Assembly (NCBI RefSeq): GCF_030814955.1
Contig: NZ_JAUSWB010000002.1
Coordinates: forward strand, 248,001 to 312,000
Direction of reading: 5' to 3'
DNA: 64,000 bases
Source of the DNA: Planomicrobium stackebrandtii
GTDB lineage: Bacteria > Bacillota > Bacilli > Bacillales_A > Planococcaceae
Shown: in pieces, positions 7,799 to 16,480 of the stretch
How positions within the stretch are numbered: position 1 is the first letter of the stretch
Layout of the letters: the number at the start of each line of letters is the position of its first letter
Notes under the pieces: model-generated
What the model was told of the DNA's origin: nothing
The model's input: the letters and a program-made list of their open reading frames with translations, nothing else
The model's database searches: none
Translations under genes and position numbers: made by a program

Positions 7799-9925
7799 AT
7801 GAGCCAATTCTTTGAACGAAAAAAGCAGGAACTTGGAGTTCAATTAAATAAAATACAGCGGAAAGCGGTGGAGCGGACAGAAGGTCCTCTGCTGCTGCTG
7901 GCTTGCCCCGGATCTGGGAAAACAACCACTATGATCATGCGCATCGGTTACCTGATTGAAGAGAAAGGTGTGCCGCCTCAGCGCATTAAAGCTATTACCT
8001 TCAGCAAAGCATCCGCCAATGACATGCTTGAACGCTATAAGCGTTTTTTTCCTTCACTTCAGCCAATTGATTTTTCGACCATCCACAGTTTAGCTTTTCA
8101 AATCACCCGTGACTATTTTTCCGGATCGCGCTACGTCATGATCGAAGGCAGCGAGACAAACGGCCTTCATAAAAAGAAGTTGCTTCGGGAAATGTACCAA
8201 ACTGAAAATGATGAACCCATCACCGATGACCAACTGGAAGAACTGACTTCATTTATCAGCTTTGTCAAAAATAAAATGCTGCCACGAAAACAATGGGCCA
8301 AGCTGAATGAGCCATTTCCGGGTGCGATTGAAATTTTGAAAACGTATGAAGCCTTCAAAGAAAACTATGACGTTAGGTTAGTGGATTTCGATGATATGCT
8401 GTCATTGGCCTATGAGGCACTTGAAAAGGACAAAAGCTTATTGGCAAAATACCAAGGACGATGGGATTATGTTATGACTGATGAAAGCCAGGATACATCG
8501 CTGATTCAGCATGCTATAGTGGAAAAGCTAGTGGCCCGCCATCAGAATCTTTGTGTGGTAGCCGATGACGACCAGTCGATTTATACGTGGAGAGCTGCTG
8601 AACCTACGTATTTGTTAAAGTTCAGAACGGTGTTTCCCGATGCCTACATCATGAAAATGGAGCGCAATTACCGTTCTTCCCAAAACATTGTCCATACCGC
8701 CAATCAATTCATCAAAACCAATAAAAAGCGCCATGACAAAAATATGTTTACGAAGCAGCCAGAAGGCGATCCAATCGTTTTAAAACGTTTAACCTCAGAA
8801 GACGCACAATTCAAATACGTTTTAAAAGAACTCAAGGAACTGACCGAATACGGAAATGTTGCCATTCTGTACCGAAACAATTCATCTTCAACGCTATTAA
8901 TGAGTGAACTTGAACGATTGGGCATTCCTTTTTACATGAAGGATTCCGATAACCGCTTTTTCTCTCATTGGATTGTGGAAGATATGCTGAACTTTATGCG
9001 TTTCAGCTTAAAGCCGGAGCGTGTCGATATATACGCGAAAGTCGCTTCCAAAACCAATGCCTATTGGTCAGGCAGCCAGTTGAAAATGTTGAGCCGCATG
9101 AAGCCGACAGAAAAGCCCGCTTTTGATGAAATCAATTTGAACATCACGTTAAAAGACTATCAAATTAAAATACTGAACGAGCAGAAAAAATGGTTTCATG
9201 CATTAAATAGCATGAAACCGTTGAAAGTGATACGGACCATCCGCGGAGAAATGGGCTATGATCAAATGCTCTCAAGCCGTGCAGAAAAATTCGGCATGAA
9301 AATGACGTATTTGGCGCAGATTTTAACAACCTTGGAACAAATCGCGGAGCCTTTGGAATCCATGACCGCTTTTGCAAAGCGGTTAAAACAGCTGGAACAG
9401 GTAACTCAGCAGGCAAAAGTGGAAAAAACCGATGATATGTTGACTTTATCAACTTTCCACAGCTCCAAAGGACTGGAGTTTGATCGCGTTTATATGATCG
9501 ACTTGGTGGAAGGGGTCATTCCAACTGAAGAAGATGCGGAGACGCCGGATACGTTGGAAGAAGCCCGTCGCCTGTTTTATGTTGGGATGACAAGGGCCAA
9601 AAATCATTTGGAGCTGATCAGCTACGACAGTGAGTCCCGCTTTATGGATGAAGTGCGAAACTTAATTGTTCCTGAAAAACGGCAAGCCAAACCGCAGCGC
9701 ACTGCGGCCAAAACCCCCATTAAAGTAAAAGTACCGGATAATCCGAATGCCATCAATTCAGAGGATGCATTGCTTGAAGGGGTCCAGGTCCGGCACCGTG
9801 TTTTTGGGGCTGGAGAAATCGTTGAGCGTGACAAAGAACGGATTTCCATTCAATTTGCAAAAGAGCGGAAAGACTTGATGATCGATATTTGCTTGAGTTA
9901 TAGACTGCTTGAGATTATTGAATAG
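7799..9925 (+). CDS. UvrD/Rep-family (SF1A) ATP-dependent DNA helicase
   Basis: A 708-residue DNA helicase related to UvrD, Rep and PcrA. Motifs in order: Walker A GSGKT (residues 38-42), motif II TDESQDTS, motif III DDDQSIYTWR, motif IV ERNYRSS, motif V STFHSSKGLEF, motif VI FYVGMTRAKN. The final 60 residues (GVQVRHRVFGAGEIVERD) resemble the PcrA C-terminal Tudor-like module that contacts RNA polymerase. It is somewhat shorter and more diverged than housekeeping PcrA, so it is likely a second UvrD-like helicase. ATG 7799 is chosen because GGAG at 7786-7789 lies 9 bases before it; the in-frame ATG at 7781 precedes that site. Confidence 0.88.
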   Translation: MSQFFERKKQELGVQLNKIQRKAVERTEGPLLLLACPGSGKTTTMIMRIGYLIEEKGVPPQRIKAITFSKASANDMLERYKRFFPSLQPIDFSTIHSLAFQITRDYFSGSRYVMIEGSETNGLHKKKLLREMYQTENDEPITDDQLEELTSFISFVKNKMLPRKQWAKLNEPFPGAIEILKTYEAFKENYDVRLVDFDDMLSLAYEALEKDKSLLAKYQGRWDYVMTDESQDTSLIQHAIVEKLVARHQNLCVVADDDQSIYTWRAAEPTYLLKFRTVFPDAYIMKMERNYRSSQNIVHTANQFIKTNKKRHDKNMFTKQPEGDPIVLKRLTSEDAQFKYVLKELKELTEYGNVAILYRNNSSSTLLMSELERLGIPFYMKDSDNRFFSHWIVEDMLNFMRFSLKPERVDIYAKVASKTNAYWSGSQLKMLSRMKPTEKPAFDEINLNITLKDYQIKILNEQKKWFHALNSMKPLKVIRTIRGEMGYDQMLSSRAEKFGMKMTYLAQILTTLEQIAEPLESMTAFAKRLKQLEQVTQQAKVEKTDDMLTLSTFHSSKGLEFDRVYMIDLVEGVIPTEEDAETPDTLEEARRLFYVGMTRAKNHLELISYDSESRFMDEVRNLIVPEKRQAKPQRTAAKTPIKVKVPDNPNAINSEDALLEGVQVRHRVFGAGEIVERDKERISIQFAKERKDLMIDICLSYRLLEIIE

Positions 9926-9977
9926 CGCCTCCTTAAAAATGCAGAGGTGACATAAAGAAGAACGCGGGGAAATGGGA

Positions 9978-11246
9978 ATGAAAATAAAAGATTGGGATCG
10001 AAGTTTGAAAGTTCGCCTGGTCGGCGAATTTTTTATGAATACAAGTTATTGGATGGTATTCCCGTTTTTAGCGATTTATTTTGCGGAAGAGTTTGGCAAA
10101 GGAACAGCAGGATTGCTGCTGGTAATTTCCCAAGTGTTTTCTGTGGCGTCAAACTTGGTTGGAGGTTATTGTGCAGACCGCTTTGGCCGCAGACGCATGC
10201 TGGTCGTGGCTTCTGTTGCCCAAGGCTTTTCATTTTTATTGTTTGCCTTTGCCAACTCTCCGTGGCTGCAGTCTCCCGAACTTGGGTTTGTCGCGTTTAC
10301 GCTTGCTGGAATGTGCGGGTCTCTGTATTGGCCGGCGAGTCAGGCAATGATTGCGGATGTCGTTCCGGAAAAATACCGCAGCGATGTTTTTGCTATTTTT
10401 TATACCACCTTAAATATTGCCGTTGTAGTAGGGCCGCTTTTCGGCGCCGTACTGTTCTTTTCATACCGCTTTGAACTGCTGCTGGTTGTGACAGTGATTT
10501 CAATGCTGCTTGGCTTGGTTCTAAGGCTCTTGACAAAGGAAACCTTGTCTCAGGTGATGGTCGACAAATGGCAGTCACAGGAGGCTGCAGGCTGGATGGG
10601 AGCAGTGTCCAAACAATTTAAAGAATATGGCTTGATTTTTAAAGATCGCTTGTTCCTGCTGTTTATTATTGGCGGGATTTTGGGTGCACAAACCTTTATG
10701 CAATTGGATTTGCTAATTCCAATCTACTTGAAGGAAACAATTGATACCCAGACCATAGCCACTCTTTTTGACCGGGAGTGGACAGTTACAGGAGAAACGT
10801 CTTTTGGTATCCTGTTAGCGGAGAATGGCTTGTTTGTCGCATTGCTGACGGTTATCATTACTCGCTGGATGACTAAGTTCCCTGAAAAATGGGTGTTCTT
10901 CGCCTCTGCTGCTTTTTATGCGGTGGCCATGTGGCTATTTCCACTGACTTCGTGGTTTTGGATATTCGTTGTCGCCATGGCGATATTCACTTTTGGAGAG
11001 CTGATGGTTGTCGGTCTTCAGCAGAACTTCATTTCCAAACTGGCACCAGAAGACATGCGCGGCCAATATTTTGCGGCTGCCAGTTTGCGGTATACAATCG
11101 GGCGAATGATTGCCCCGATTTCCATTCCGATGACAGCGTGGTTTGGCTTTTCATGGACATTCGGCCTGTTAGGAATGCTCGCACTGGCAAGCGGCTTTGT
11201 CTACCTGATCATGTTTCATCTATATGAAAAAAGGCCATCCAATTAA
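9978..11246 (+). CDS. MFS transporter, drug-efflux type
   Basis: About 422 residues with some 12 hydrophobic segments and the MFS loop motif GGYCADRFGRRRM between TM2 and TM3. Likely a proton-coupled exporter in the cytoplasmic membrane, close to the MdtH/YttB multidrug group; the substrate cannot be told from sequence. GGGGA at 9966-9970 is 7 bases before ATG 9978, so this start is preferred over ATG 9972. It follows the helicase by 52 bases with no clear terminator and may be co-transcribed. Its stop codon lies in the terminator hairpin. Confidence 0.8.
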   Translation: MKIKDWDRSLKVRLVGEFFMNTSYWMVFPFLAIYFAEEFGKGTAGLLLVISQVFSVASNLVGGYCADRFGRRRMLVVASVAQGFSFLLFAFANSPWLQSPELGFVAFTLAGMCGSLYWPASQAMIADVVPEKYRSDVFAIFYTTLNIAVVVGPLFGAVLFFSYRFELLLVVTVISMLLGLVLRLLTKETLSQVMVDKWQSQEAAGWMGAVSKQFKEYGLIFKDRLFLLFIIGGILGAQTFMQLDLLIPIYLKETIDTQTIATLFDREWTVTGETSFGILLAENGLFVALLTVIITRWMTKFPEKWVFFASAAFYAVAMWLFPLTSWFWIFVVAMAIFTFGELMVVGLQQNFISKLAPEDMRGQYFAAASLRYTIGRMIAPISIPMTAWFGFSWTFGLLGMLALASGFVYLIMFHLYEKRPSN

Positions 11247-11260
11247 GGATGGCCTTTTAT
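11228..11260. terminator. Bidirectional terminator between convergent genes
   Basis: AAGGCCATCC/GGATGGCCTT stem with A and T tracts on both sides. The MFS stop codon is in the loop. Confidence 0.85.
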
Positions 11261-11263
11261 TTA

Positions 11264-11578
11264 TTAATTGTTTTGGTCTTTGGCTAATTTCACCAGCATG
11301 TGTGCCAGCATATGTTGCTGTTCTTTATCGCCAACCTGCCATAAACGCTGCAATAAATATTCCTCACTGTTTTTCGGATCCTCTTTTTTCGCTAAGTAGC
11401 CAGCCACTTTTTCAGCCAACTGAGCTATGCGTTCCTCGCTTAAGCCCATTTTTTCGCCAATTTCCACTTTGTCTCCTAAGTAATTAATGAAAACCGAAAA
11501 ATCTGCTAAAATCTGCTCTTTTTTCTTGTCATCTGTATTCTTCAGCTTATCTTCAACTTGTTTGTTGATGTTTTCCAT
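11264..11578 (-). CDS. DUF3243 family protein (YmfJ-like)
   Basis: A 104-residue soluble helical protein. The segment INYLGDKVEIGEKMGLSEERI followed by YLAKKEDPKN and HMLAHMLVKL matches the DUF3243 family found across Bacillales; its function is unknown. The start ATG at 11578 was chosen because it follows the AAGGAG site by 11 bases, whereas the upstream in-frame GTG has none. The N-terminal 25 residues are a charged extension compared with the shorter members I recall. Monocistronic. Confidence 0.7.
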   Translation of the reverse strand: MENINKQVEDKLKNTDDKKKEQILADFSVFINYLGDKVEIGEKMGLSEERIAQLAEKVAGYLAKKEDPKNSEEYLLQRLWQVGDKEQQHMLAHMLVKLAKDQNN

Positions 11579-11672
11579 CCTGTAACACGCTCCTTCAAAT
11601 TTTTTAACGTACTCTTTATTTACCACAGATTGATAATTTTAAACGCAGTTCGGATAATCATTCAGAAGATTC

Positions 11673-11697
11673 GTTTAAATAAAACTTATGGGGGTAA
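11673..11697 (+). promoter_or_regulatory. SigB promoter of the VLRF1-like gene
   Basis: GTTTAA (11673-11678), 13-bp spacer, GGGTAA (11692-11697), 37 bases before the start codon. Confidence 0.75.
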
Positions 11698-11734
11698 TCA
11701 GATAACAAGGACGGAATACAAGGAGGATGATTGA

Positions 11735-12568
11735 ATGACCTTATACGACGAAATCCAGGAATTGAAAAGTTTTGAATGCCCAGACCGCTGCGTGTTAAGT
11801 GTTTATTTGAATACAAATCCAACTGATTTAAATGCCCAAAACGGGGCATGGAAAATCCACCTGAAGAACGGTCTAAAGCGGCTGGACGAATACTTGAAAG
11901 CATCTGATGATGAGAAAGAAATAAAAGCGTATAAAACTTTGAGAAAAAAGGTTGAAAAAGAAATTTTGGATAATCAAAATGACCTCCAAAAGGGCGTCAT
12001 TATTTTTGCGTCTCCGCATGAGGATTTGTGGTCTGTACATTATGTTCAGGTTCCGGTTAAAACAAGTTTTCATTGGGAAACGAAACCAGTATTAGATGAA
12101 TTAAGATATATGTACAAAGCATACCCTTATACAGGAATTGTTTTGCCGAGCTTTAAAGGCATACGTGTCATTGACACTTCCATGGGAATCATCAATGAAG
12201 AAATCTTTTATGAATTTGATTCAGGGCTTGAGGTTTGGACCGAACAAACAGGGGTCCATTCTGCAGGCCGCAGTGCCGGAGGAAATTCGTTTGCTGGCGG
12301 TGCTCATTTAGGCGGCAACAGCGGCAGCCACGCTGATGATCTGGATCATCGTTTAAAAGAGAATTTGGAGCGTTTTTACAAAGACATGAGCAGCAAAGTT
12401 GAGAAGTTGAAAAGGGATCGTCATTGGGATGAAATTCATGTAGTCGGTGAAACTGAACATGCCAAGTCCTTTGCTAAAGTCTTGCAGAAAAAACCTGCAA
12501 GCTGCGTCTACAAAAACTTGATCAACAATTCACCTGGCCAAATCCTTCACGAAGTATTTGAAGTATAA
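11735..12568 (+). CDS. VLRF1-like aeRF1-type release factor homologue
   Basis: A 277-residue protein resembling the bacterial Vms1-like (VLRF1) branch of the eRF1 superfamily, thought to release or rescue stalled peptidyl-tRNA. Residues 1-110 look like the N-terminal domain (CVLSVYLNTNP), about 120-225 the central domain, and 230-277 a short C-terminal strand-helix. The central domain has a glycine-rich loop (residues 177-198, with AGGNSFAGG) where eRF1 carries GGQ, but no Gln is present. It is followed by a basic helix (HRLKENLERFYKDM) as in that domain. The start has AAGGAGG. A SigB promoter suggests a role in stress-time ribosome rescue (inference). Confidence 0.7.
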   Translation: MTLYDEIQELKSFECPDRCVLSVYLNTNPTDLNAQNGAWKIHLKNGLKRLDEYLKASDDEKEIKAYKTLRKKVEKEILDNQNDLQKGVIIFASPHEDLWSVHYVQVPVKTSFHWETKPVLDELRYMYKAYPYTGIVLPSFKGIRVIDTSMGIINEEIFYEFDSGLEVWTEQTGVHSAGRSAGGNSFAGGAHLGGNSGSHADDLDHRLKENLERFYKDMSSKVEKLKRDRHWDEIHVVGETEHAKSFAKVLQKKPASCVYKNLINNSPGQILHEVFEV

Positions 12569-12571
12569 ACA

Positions 12572-12600
12572 AACACCTCAGCATTTTTGCTGAGGTGTTT
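12572..12600. terminator. Bidirectional terminator
   Basis: AACACCTCAGC/GCTGAGGTGTT stem between two convergent genes. Confidence 0.85.
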
Positions 12601-13280
12601 TAGTTAGGTTTTGGACAAAATGTACAGGTAGCAAAATGGGGCATCTCCTTGTACATGCAACAAGTTTTTCTAAGTGGTTTTGAAACAGCCTGTTCCAGGG
12701 AAGCTGTGCCAAGCAGATCGGCAAGATACGAAGTTTTGATTGGTTTCCAATTGTTAGACTCAAGAAGCCACTCCAGGTCTTTTGCAGTCTTTCGCGGATT
12801 TTGGGTTTCTAAACCCGCATAAAACCAAAGAACAGAACCGAGGACGTTCTCCCAGCAGGTAATGGGGGATATTTTTATGTGTTTTTTGAATTCATTCAGC
12901 AGTTCGTTTACTTGCCGGTTGAGGATTTCATGAAAAGCCTGGAATCGTTCATTCGGCATGACTTTTTTAAAGGTGGTTGAATCTGCATGCGTTTCTAAAA
13001 GAGGCAGCCCGTAATTATGGACCCGATCAAATTGCAGTTCCCGCCAGTGCAAAGAAAAATAGCCGCCGTGTTGATGGAGCAGATGGAACTGGGCAGTCAC
13101 AAATAACGCATATTGACGGAAAAAATAGGATACTGCTACGCCGGCATTGTCGCTTCCGCACCAATCCTTCAGTTCTTCAATCATGGTGGGAATGTGTTGG
13201 CTGAGCGGCTGCTGCGGAATGCGGTCTACTGCCACAGATTGGCTGCTCAGAAAGTATCTGGCTTGTTGTGGTAAAGTCAC
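12600..13280 (-). CDS. FhuF-like ferric siderophore reductase, paralogue A
   Basis: A 226-residue protein of the FhuF/IucA-IucC C-terminal group. The end carries the FhuF-type cysteine pattern CC-x10-C-x2-C (RKTCCMYKEM...CTFC), which binds a [2Fe-2S] cluster in E. coli FhuF and serves to reduce iron released from siderophores. A second protein with the same pattern lies at 13837. Start is GTG with an AGAGGTG site. It lies next to the iron-siderophore transport genes, which supports the role. No clear Fur box was found just upstream. Confidence 0.65.
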   Translation of the reverse strand: MTLPQQARYFLSSQSVAVDRIPQQPLSQHIPTMIEELKDWCGSDNAGVAVSYFFRQYALFVTAQFHLLHQHGGYFSLHWRELQFDRVHNYGLPLLETHADSTTFKKVMPNERFQAFHEILNRQVNELLNEFKKHIKISPITCWENVLGSVLWFYAGLETQNPRKTAKDLEWLLESNNWKPIKTSYLADLLGTASLEQAVSKPLRKTCCMYKEMPHFATCTFCPKPN

Positions 13281-13423
13281 GATGGTTCACCTCTTTGTAC
13301 CTTATGCTACGGCAAACTGAATCCGTTTGCAAAGTGATTAGAGAAACTTATGGGTAAGCTTAAAAACAATCGTATATTCTTTTGACCGAAAAATCGATAA
13401 ACTAAAAAGAAAGGAGTGAGAAT

Positions 13424-13786
13424 ATGAGTTTTTCTGTTTTGCATATTGATCACGTACAAGTTGCGGCACCTGCTGGAAAAGAAGCGGCGGCGATAAAATT
13501 TTATGCGGATATTTTAGGCATGCAGGAAATTGAAAAACCGGAATCGTTAAAAGGAAGAGGGGGCGCCTGGTTTGCATTTGGCGGGCAACAATTACACGTA
13601 GGGGTGGAGGAGCCATTTTCACCGGCGAAAAAAGCACATCCGGCATTTCGTGTTGCCGGGTATGATGAACTGAAAGATCACCTGAGCAAATACGGAGTTG
13701 AATGGCAGGAAGATAGCAGCATACCGGGCATCGAACGCTTTTTTGTTTTCGATCCGTTCGGCAACCGGCTGGAATTCCTGAAATAA
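13424..13786 (+). CDS. VOC family protein (glyoxalase/dioxygenase fold)
   Basis: A 120-residue single-module VOC protein. The opening LHIDHVQVAAP supplies the first metal-binding His, and FFVFDPFGNRLEFLK at the end supplies the typical Glu; QLHVGVEEPF gives a further His. These are the usual metal sites of glyoxalase-like and ring-cleaving enzymes, but the substrate cannot be told. It has an AAGGAGTG site. It lies alone on the plus strand between the two FhuF-like genes, with no sign of a functional link beyond position. Confidence 0.75.
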   Translation: MSFSVLHIDHVQVAAPAGKEAAAIKFYADILGMQEIEKPESLKGRGGAWFAFGGQQLHVGVEEPFSPAKKAHPAFRVAGYDELKDHLSKYGVEWQEDSSIPGIERFFVFDPFGNRLEFLK

Positions 13787-13808
13787 CCGTGTTGAATTGA
13801 GTCAACAT

Positions 13809-13842
13809 AAAAACGCCTTGCATCTCAGCAGGGCGTTTATTT
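13809..13842. terminator. Bidirectional terminator
   Basis: AAACGCC(T)TGC/GCAGGGCGTTT stem with A and T tracts on both sides, between convergent genes. Confidence 0.8.
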
Positions 13843-14481
13843 TCGTAAAGGACAATAAGAGCATTTATCCGTTTCGGGCAACTCTTTATAAAGGCAGCAG
13901 GTTACGCGTTTGTATTCTGCTTTTGACTGCGCCAAGCTGTGGACGCCTAAAAACTGCTTGAAATGCGATTTGCGCATTTCGGGCTGCCAAAAGGAATCGC
14001 TCAGCAAATCCCGAACATCCTGTTCAGCCTGCACCGAACTTTCCATGCCATACATCCAGATTACGTAGCCCCAAATGTTTTCCCAGAGGTTCAGTCTGGA
14101 GATGGGACCAATCTTTCGGAACGTTTCTACGACAGGCAGGGCATAGTCTTTCAAAACCATTTCCAGATCGCCTTCCTGGCGAGGTCTTAGCCATTTTCCG
14201 TCCATCTCAAAAGCAATTCCATATTCAGCCTCCGTCAAGTAGACCTCGCTCATTGGGCCAGCCCACATTTGCCCATTCGCCAATAAGTAAAGCTGTGCCG
14301 AAATGAAAAAACCGAAGCGCCGCATGAAGATAGACGATGCTACGGTTTCAGTAGGCGCTCCCGATTCCTCGAGGACTTTCGCAATCAGTTCATCAGAACG
14401 GCTGCCCATGCTTTCCGATAAGGTCATAAAGCCATTGGGATTTGTTTGGAGCTGTACTTGAAAAAGATCCAGTTTGTCCAC
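13837..14481 (-). CDS. FhuF-like ferric siderophore reductase, paralogue B
   Basis: A 214-residue FhuF-like protein with the same C-terminal CC-x10-C-x2-C pattern (VTCCLYKELP...CSYC) and the same internal (W)EN(I/V)(W)G block as the protein at 12600. By analogy with FhuF it holds a [2Fe-2S] cluster and reduces ferric siderophores in the cytosol. It begins at GTG 14481, and its first base is the last base of the ATPase gene's TAG stop (TAGTG), so the two are translationally coupled. This links it directly to the siderophore ABC transporter and makes it the better-supported reductase of the pair. Confidence 0.75.
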   Translation of the reverse strand: MDKLDLFQVQLQTNPNGFMTLSESMGSRSDELIAKVLEESGAPTETVASSIFMRRFGFFISAQLYLLANGQMWAGPMSEVYLTEAEYGIAFEMDGKWLRPRQEGDLEMVLKDYALPVVETFRKIGPISRLNLWENIWGYVIWMYGMESSVQAEQDVRDLLSDSFWQPEMRKSHFKQFLGVHSLAQSKAEYKRVTCCLYKELPETDKCSYCPLRK

Positions 14482-15311
14482 TATTGTGCGCTGCTTAATG
14501 CTTGTTGGATTTCAGGGACGATGCAGCGCCCTCTGCCAAACGGTACGCAGTGAGGTGTACCAAATAAAGGATCTTTGGAAACTTGGCATTCCATTCCAAA
14601 AACAGAGCGGACCAAATCGCAATTGATGACATTTTCAGGAGTTCCCTGTCCGAATACCGCTCCATCTTTGATGGCGATAATATTATGTGCATAACGGGAA
14701 GCCAGATTCAAGTCATGAAGAACCATGATGATCGTGCGTCCTTGTGTTTCATTCAGCTCAAACAGCAAATCCAAAATTTCAATTTGGTGTGTCATGTCCA
14801 AATAAGTAGTCGGTTCATCCAGCAGAATAATTTCGGTATCCTGAGCGAGTGTCATGGCAATCCAGGCTCGTTGGCGCTGTCCGCCCGATAATTCATCGAC
14901 AGGCTTATCGCGGAATTGATCGACACGCGTTGCTTTCATGGCAGCTTCTACTTTTTCCGTATCTTCTTCAGTCCAGCGTTTCAGCCAGGATTGATGTGGA
15001 TAGCGGCCCTGCTTGACAAGGTCATGCACCGTCAAACCTTCAGGCGAAACGGGTGATTGTGGCAGGATGCCCATTTTCTTTGCCACTTCGCGTGAAGACA
15101 TATTATGGACTTCTTTGCCTTCCAATAAAATAGAACCTTCTTGAGGTTTAAGAAGACGCGCAATCGAGCGGAGAAGTGTCGATTTGCCGCAGCCGTTGCT
15201 GCCGACAAATACTGAAATTTCACCGCGCGGAATCGATAGATTTAAATTTTCGAAAAGTAAATTGTCGGTATATCCAATGGACAAGTCGTTGGTTTTGACG
15301 GCTATTGTCAT
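14481..15311 (-). CDS. Iron-siderophore ABC transporter ATP-binding protein (FecE/FhuC type)
   Basis: A 276-residue ATPase that powers uptake of ferric siderophores. Walker A is GSNGCGKST (37-45), Q-loop near 85, signature LSGGQ (141-145) and Walker B ILLDEP (162-167) followed by the H-loop VLHDLN. The C-terminal tail is unusual in having several cysteines and a CVPFGRGRC segment. The start has GGAGG. It is divergent from the binding protein and permease genes across a shared region with Fur-like boxes, so the set probably forms one iron-repressed regulon. Confidence 0.9.
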   Translation of the reverse strand: MTIAVKTNDLSIGYTDNLLFENLNLSIPRGEISVFVGSNGCGKSTLLRSIARLLKPQEGSILLEGKEVHNMSSREVAKKMGILPQSPVSPEGLTVHDLVKQGRYPHQSWLKRWTEEDTEKVEAAMKATRVDQFRDKPVDELSGGQRQRAWIAMTLAQDTEIILLDEPTTYLDMTHQIEILDLLFELNETQGRTIIMVLHDLNLASRYAHNIIAIKDGAVFGQGTPENVINCDLVRSVFGMECQVSKDPLFGTPHCVPFGRGRCIVPEIQQALSSAQ

Positions 15312-15347
15312 TGCTTAATTCCTCCATATCTTTCACCAAAATCTAAT

Positions 15348-15481
15348 TGATAGGATTTTCATTACCGTAACTATAGCATAAATTCTTATTAAATGAGAAC
15401 AATTTTCATTACGAATTTTATAAAAAGCTTTACAAATGTGACAGATAGCACTAAAATAAGACTTATTGAGAATCATTATCA
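15348..15481. promoter_or_regulatory. Three Fur-like boxes in the divergent iron promoter
   Basis: Three matches to the Fur pattern TGATAATNATTATCA: 15348-15364 (TGATAGGATTTTCATTA), 15394-15411 (TGAGAACAATTTTCATTA) and 15467-15481 (TGAGAATCATTATCA, the best). The first two lie toward the ATPase gene and the third 21 bases before the lipoprotein start. Repression of both operons by Fur-Fe is inferred. Confidence 0.75.
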
Positions 15482-15502
15482 AACACTTGGAGGATACCAA
15501 TT

Positions 15503-16480
15503 ATGAAGCAACGGTTATTACTATTAATTGCAGCAATGCTCATGCTTGTTCTTGCGGCATGCTCATCAGCTGAAGAAGAACCAGCAGCGCCGGCAGAAGA
15601 AGCTGAGCCGGTAACGATTCAAGGCACCAATGGTGAGGTCACATTAGATGCTCCAGCCCAGAAAGTTGTCGTTTTGGAATGGACTTATGCGGAAGACTTG
15701 CTGGCAGTGGGTGTACAACCAGCTGGAATGGCCGACATTGCAGAGTATGGGGACTATGTGAACATCGAGCCTCAATTGGACGAAACGGTAGTTGACGTCG
15801 GCGGCCGCCAAGAACCTAACCTTGAAGCTATTGCTGCTTTAGAGCCGGACTTGATTATCGGTGTAAGCTTCCGTCACGATGCGATGATTGATCAATTGGA
15901 GACGATTGCTCCTACGGTAATTTTCAATCCCTATCCGGAAGATGAAAGCATTGATCTGTATCAGGAAATGGAAACAACCTTCCTGGAGATTGCAAAAGCT
16001 GTAGGAAAAACAACCGAAGGCGAACAAGTTTTAACGGATCTGGAAGCGCAATATGAAGAAAAGGCAGCTGAACTTGAAGCGGCTGATCTTCAAACAAAAG
16101 ACGTCATTTTAACCCTTGCCTATTCAGGGGCACAGGCTCCTGAAATTCGTGTCTTTACACCAAACTCGATGGCCTCCATCATTTTGGATCGCCTGGGCTT
16201 GAATAATGTCCACGAACCGGACCAGTTTGAAATTTTTGGATCCAGTACCTTTAATGTAGAAGGGTTGGTAGAGTACGAAGACGCCAATTACCTTTACACG
16301 GTGCCGGATGCAGATAACATTTATGAAAATCAGCTTAGCGGCAATCCGGTCTGGGAAAATTTAGCTTTTGTCCAAGAGGGCCGTACGTACGATTTAGGTG
16401 CTGATACTTGGCTATATGGAGGACCGTTGTCTGCTGAAACCTTGATGAACCAAATCACCGATGTACTGGTGACAGACTAA
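15503..16480 (+). CDS. Iron-siderophore ABC transporter substrate-binding lipoprotein
   Basis: A 325-residue class III (FecB/FhuD-like) binding protein. Residues 1-19 are a lipoprotein signal with lipobox LAAC (Cys20), followed by an acidic Ala/Glu/Pro-rich tether. The rest shows the two-lobe periplasmic-binding pattern (VVVLEWTYAEDLLAVGVQPAG near 50, PNLEAIAALEPDLIIG near 105, LYGGPLSAE near the end). The closest known type is the YfiY/FecB group for hydroxamate or citrate-type siderophores; the ligand is uncertain. Its stop overlaps the permease start by one base (TAATG). Confidence 0.88.
   Translation: MKQRLLLLIAAMLMLVLAACSSAEEEPAAPAEEAEPVTIQGTNGEVTLDAPAQKVVVLEWTYAEDLLAVGVQPAGMADIAEYGDYVNIEPQLDETVVDVGGRQEPNLEAIAALEPDLIIGVSFRHDAMIDQLETIAPTVIFNPYPEDESIDLYQEMETTFLEIAKAVGKTTEGEQVLTDLEAQYEEKAAELEAADLQTKDVILTLAYSGAQAPEIRVFTPNSMASIILDRLGLNNVHEPDQFEIFGSSTFNVEGLVEYEDANYLYTVPDADNIYENQLSGNPVWENLAFVQEGRTYDLGADTWLYGGPLSAETLMNQITDVLVTD

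Noticed and set aside
13338..13823. 161-codon minus-strand frame over the VOC gene
   Set aside because: It is antisense to a recognised VOC protein and lacks family similarity.
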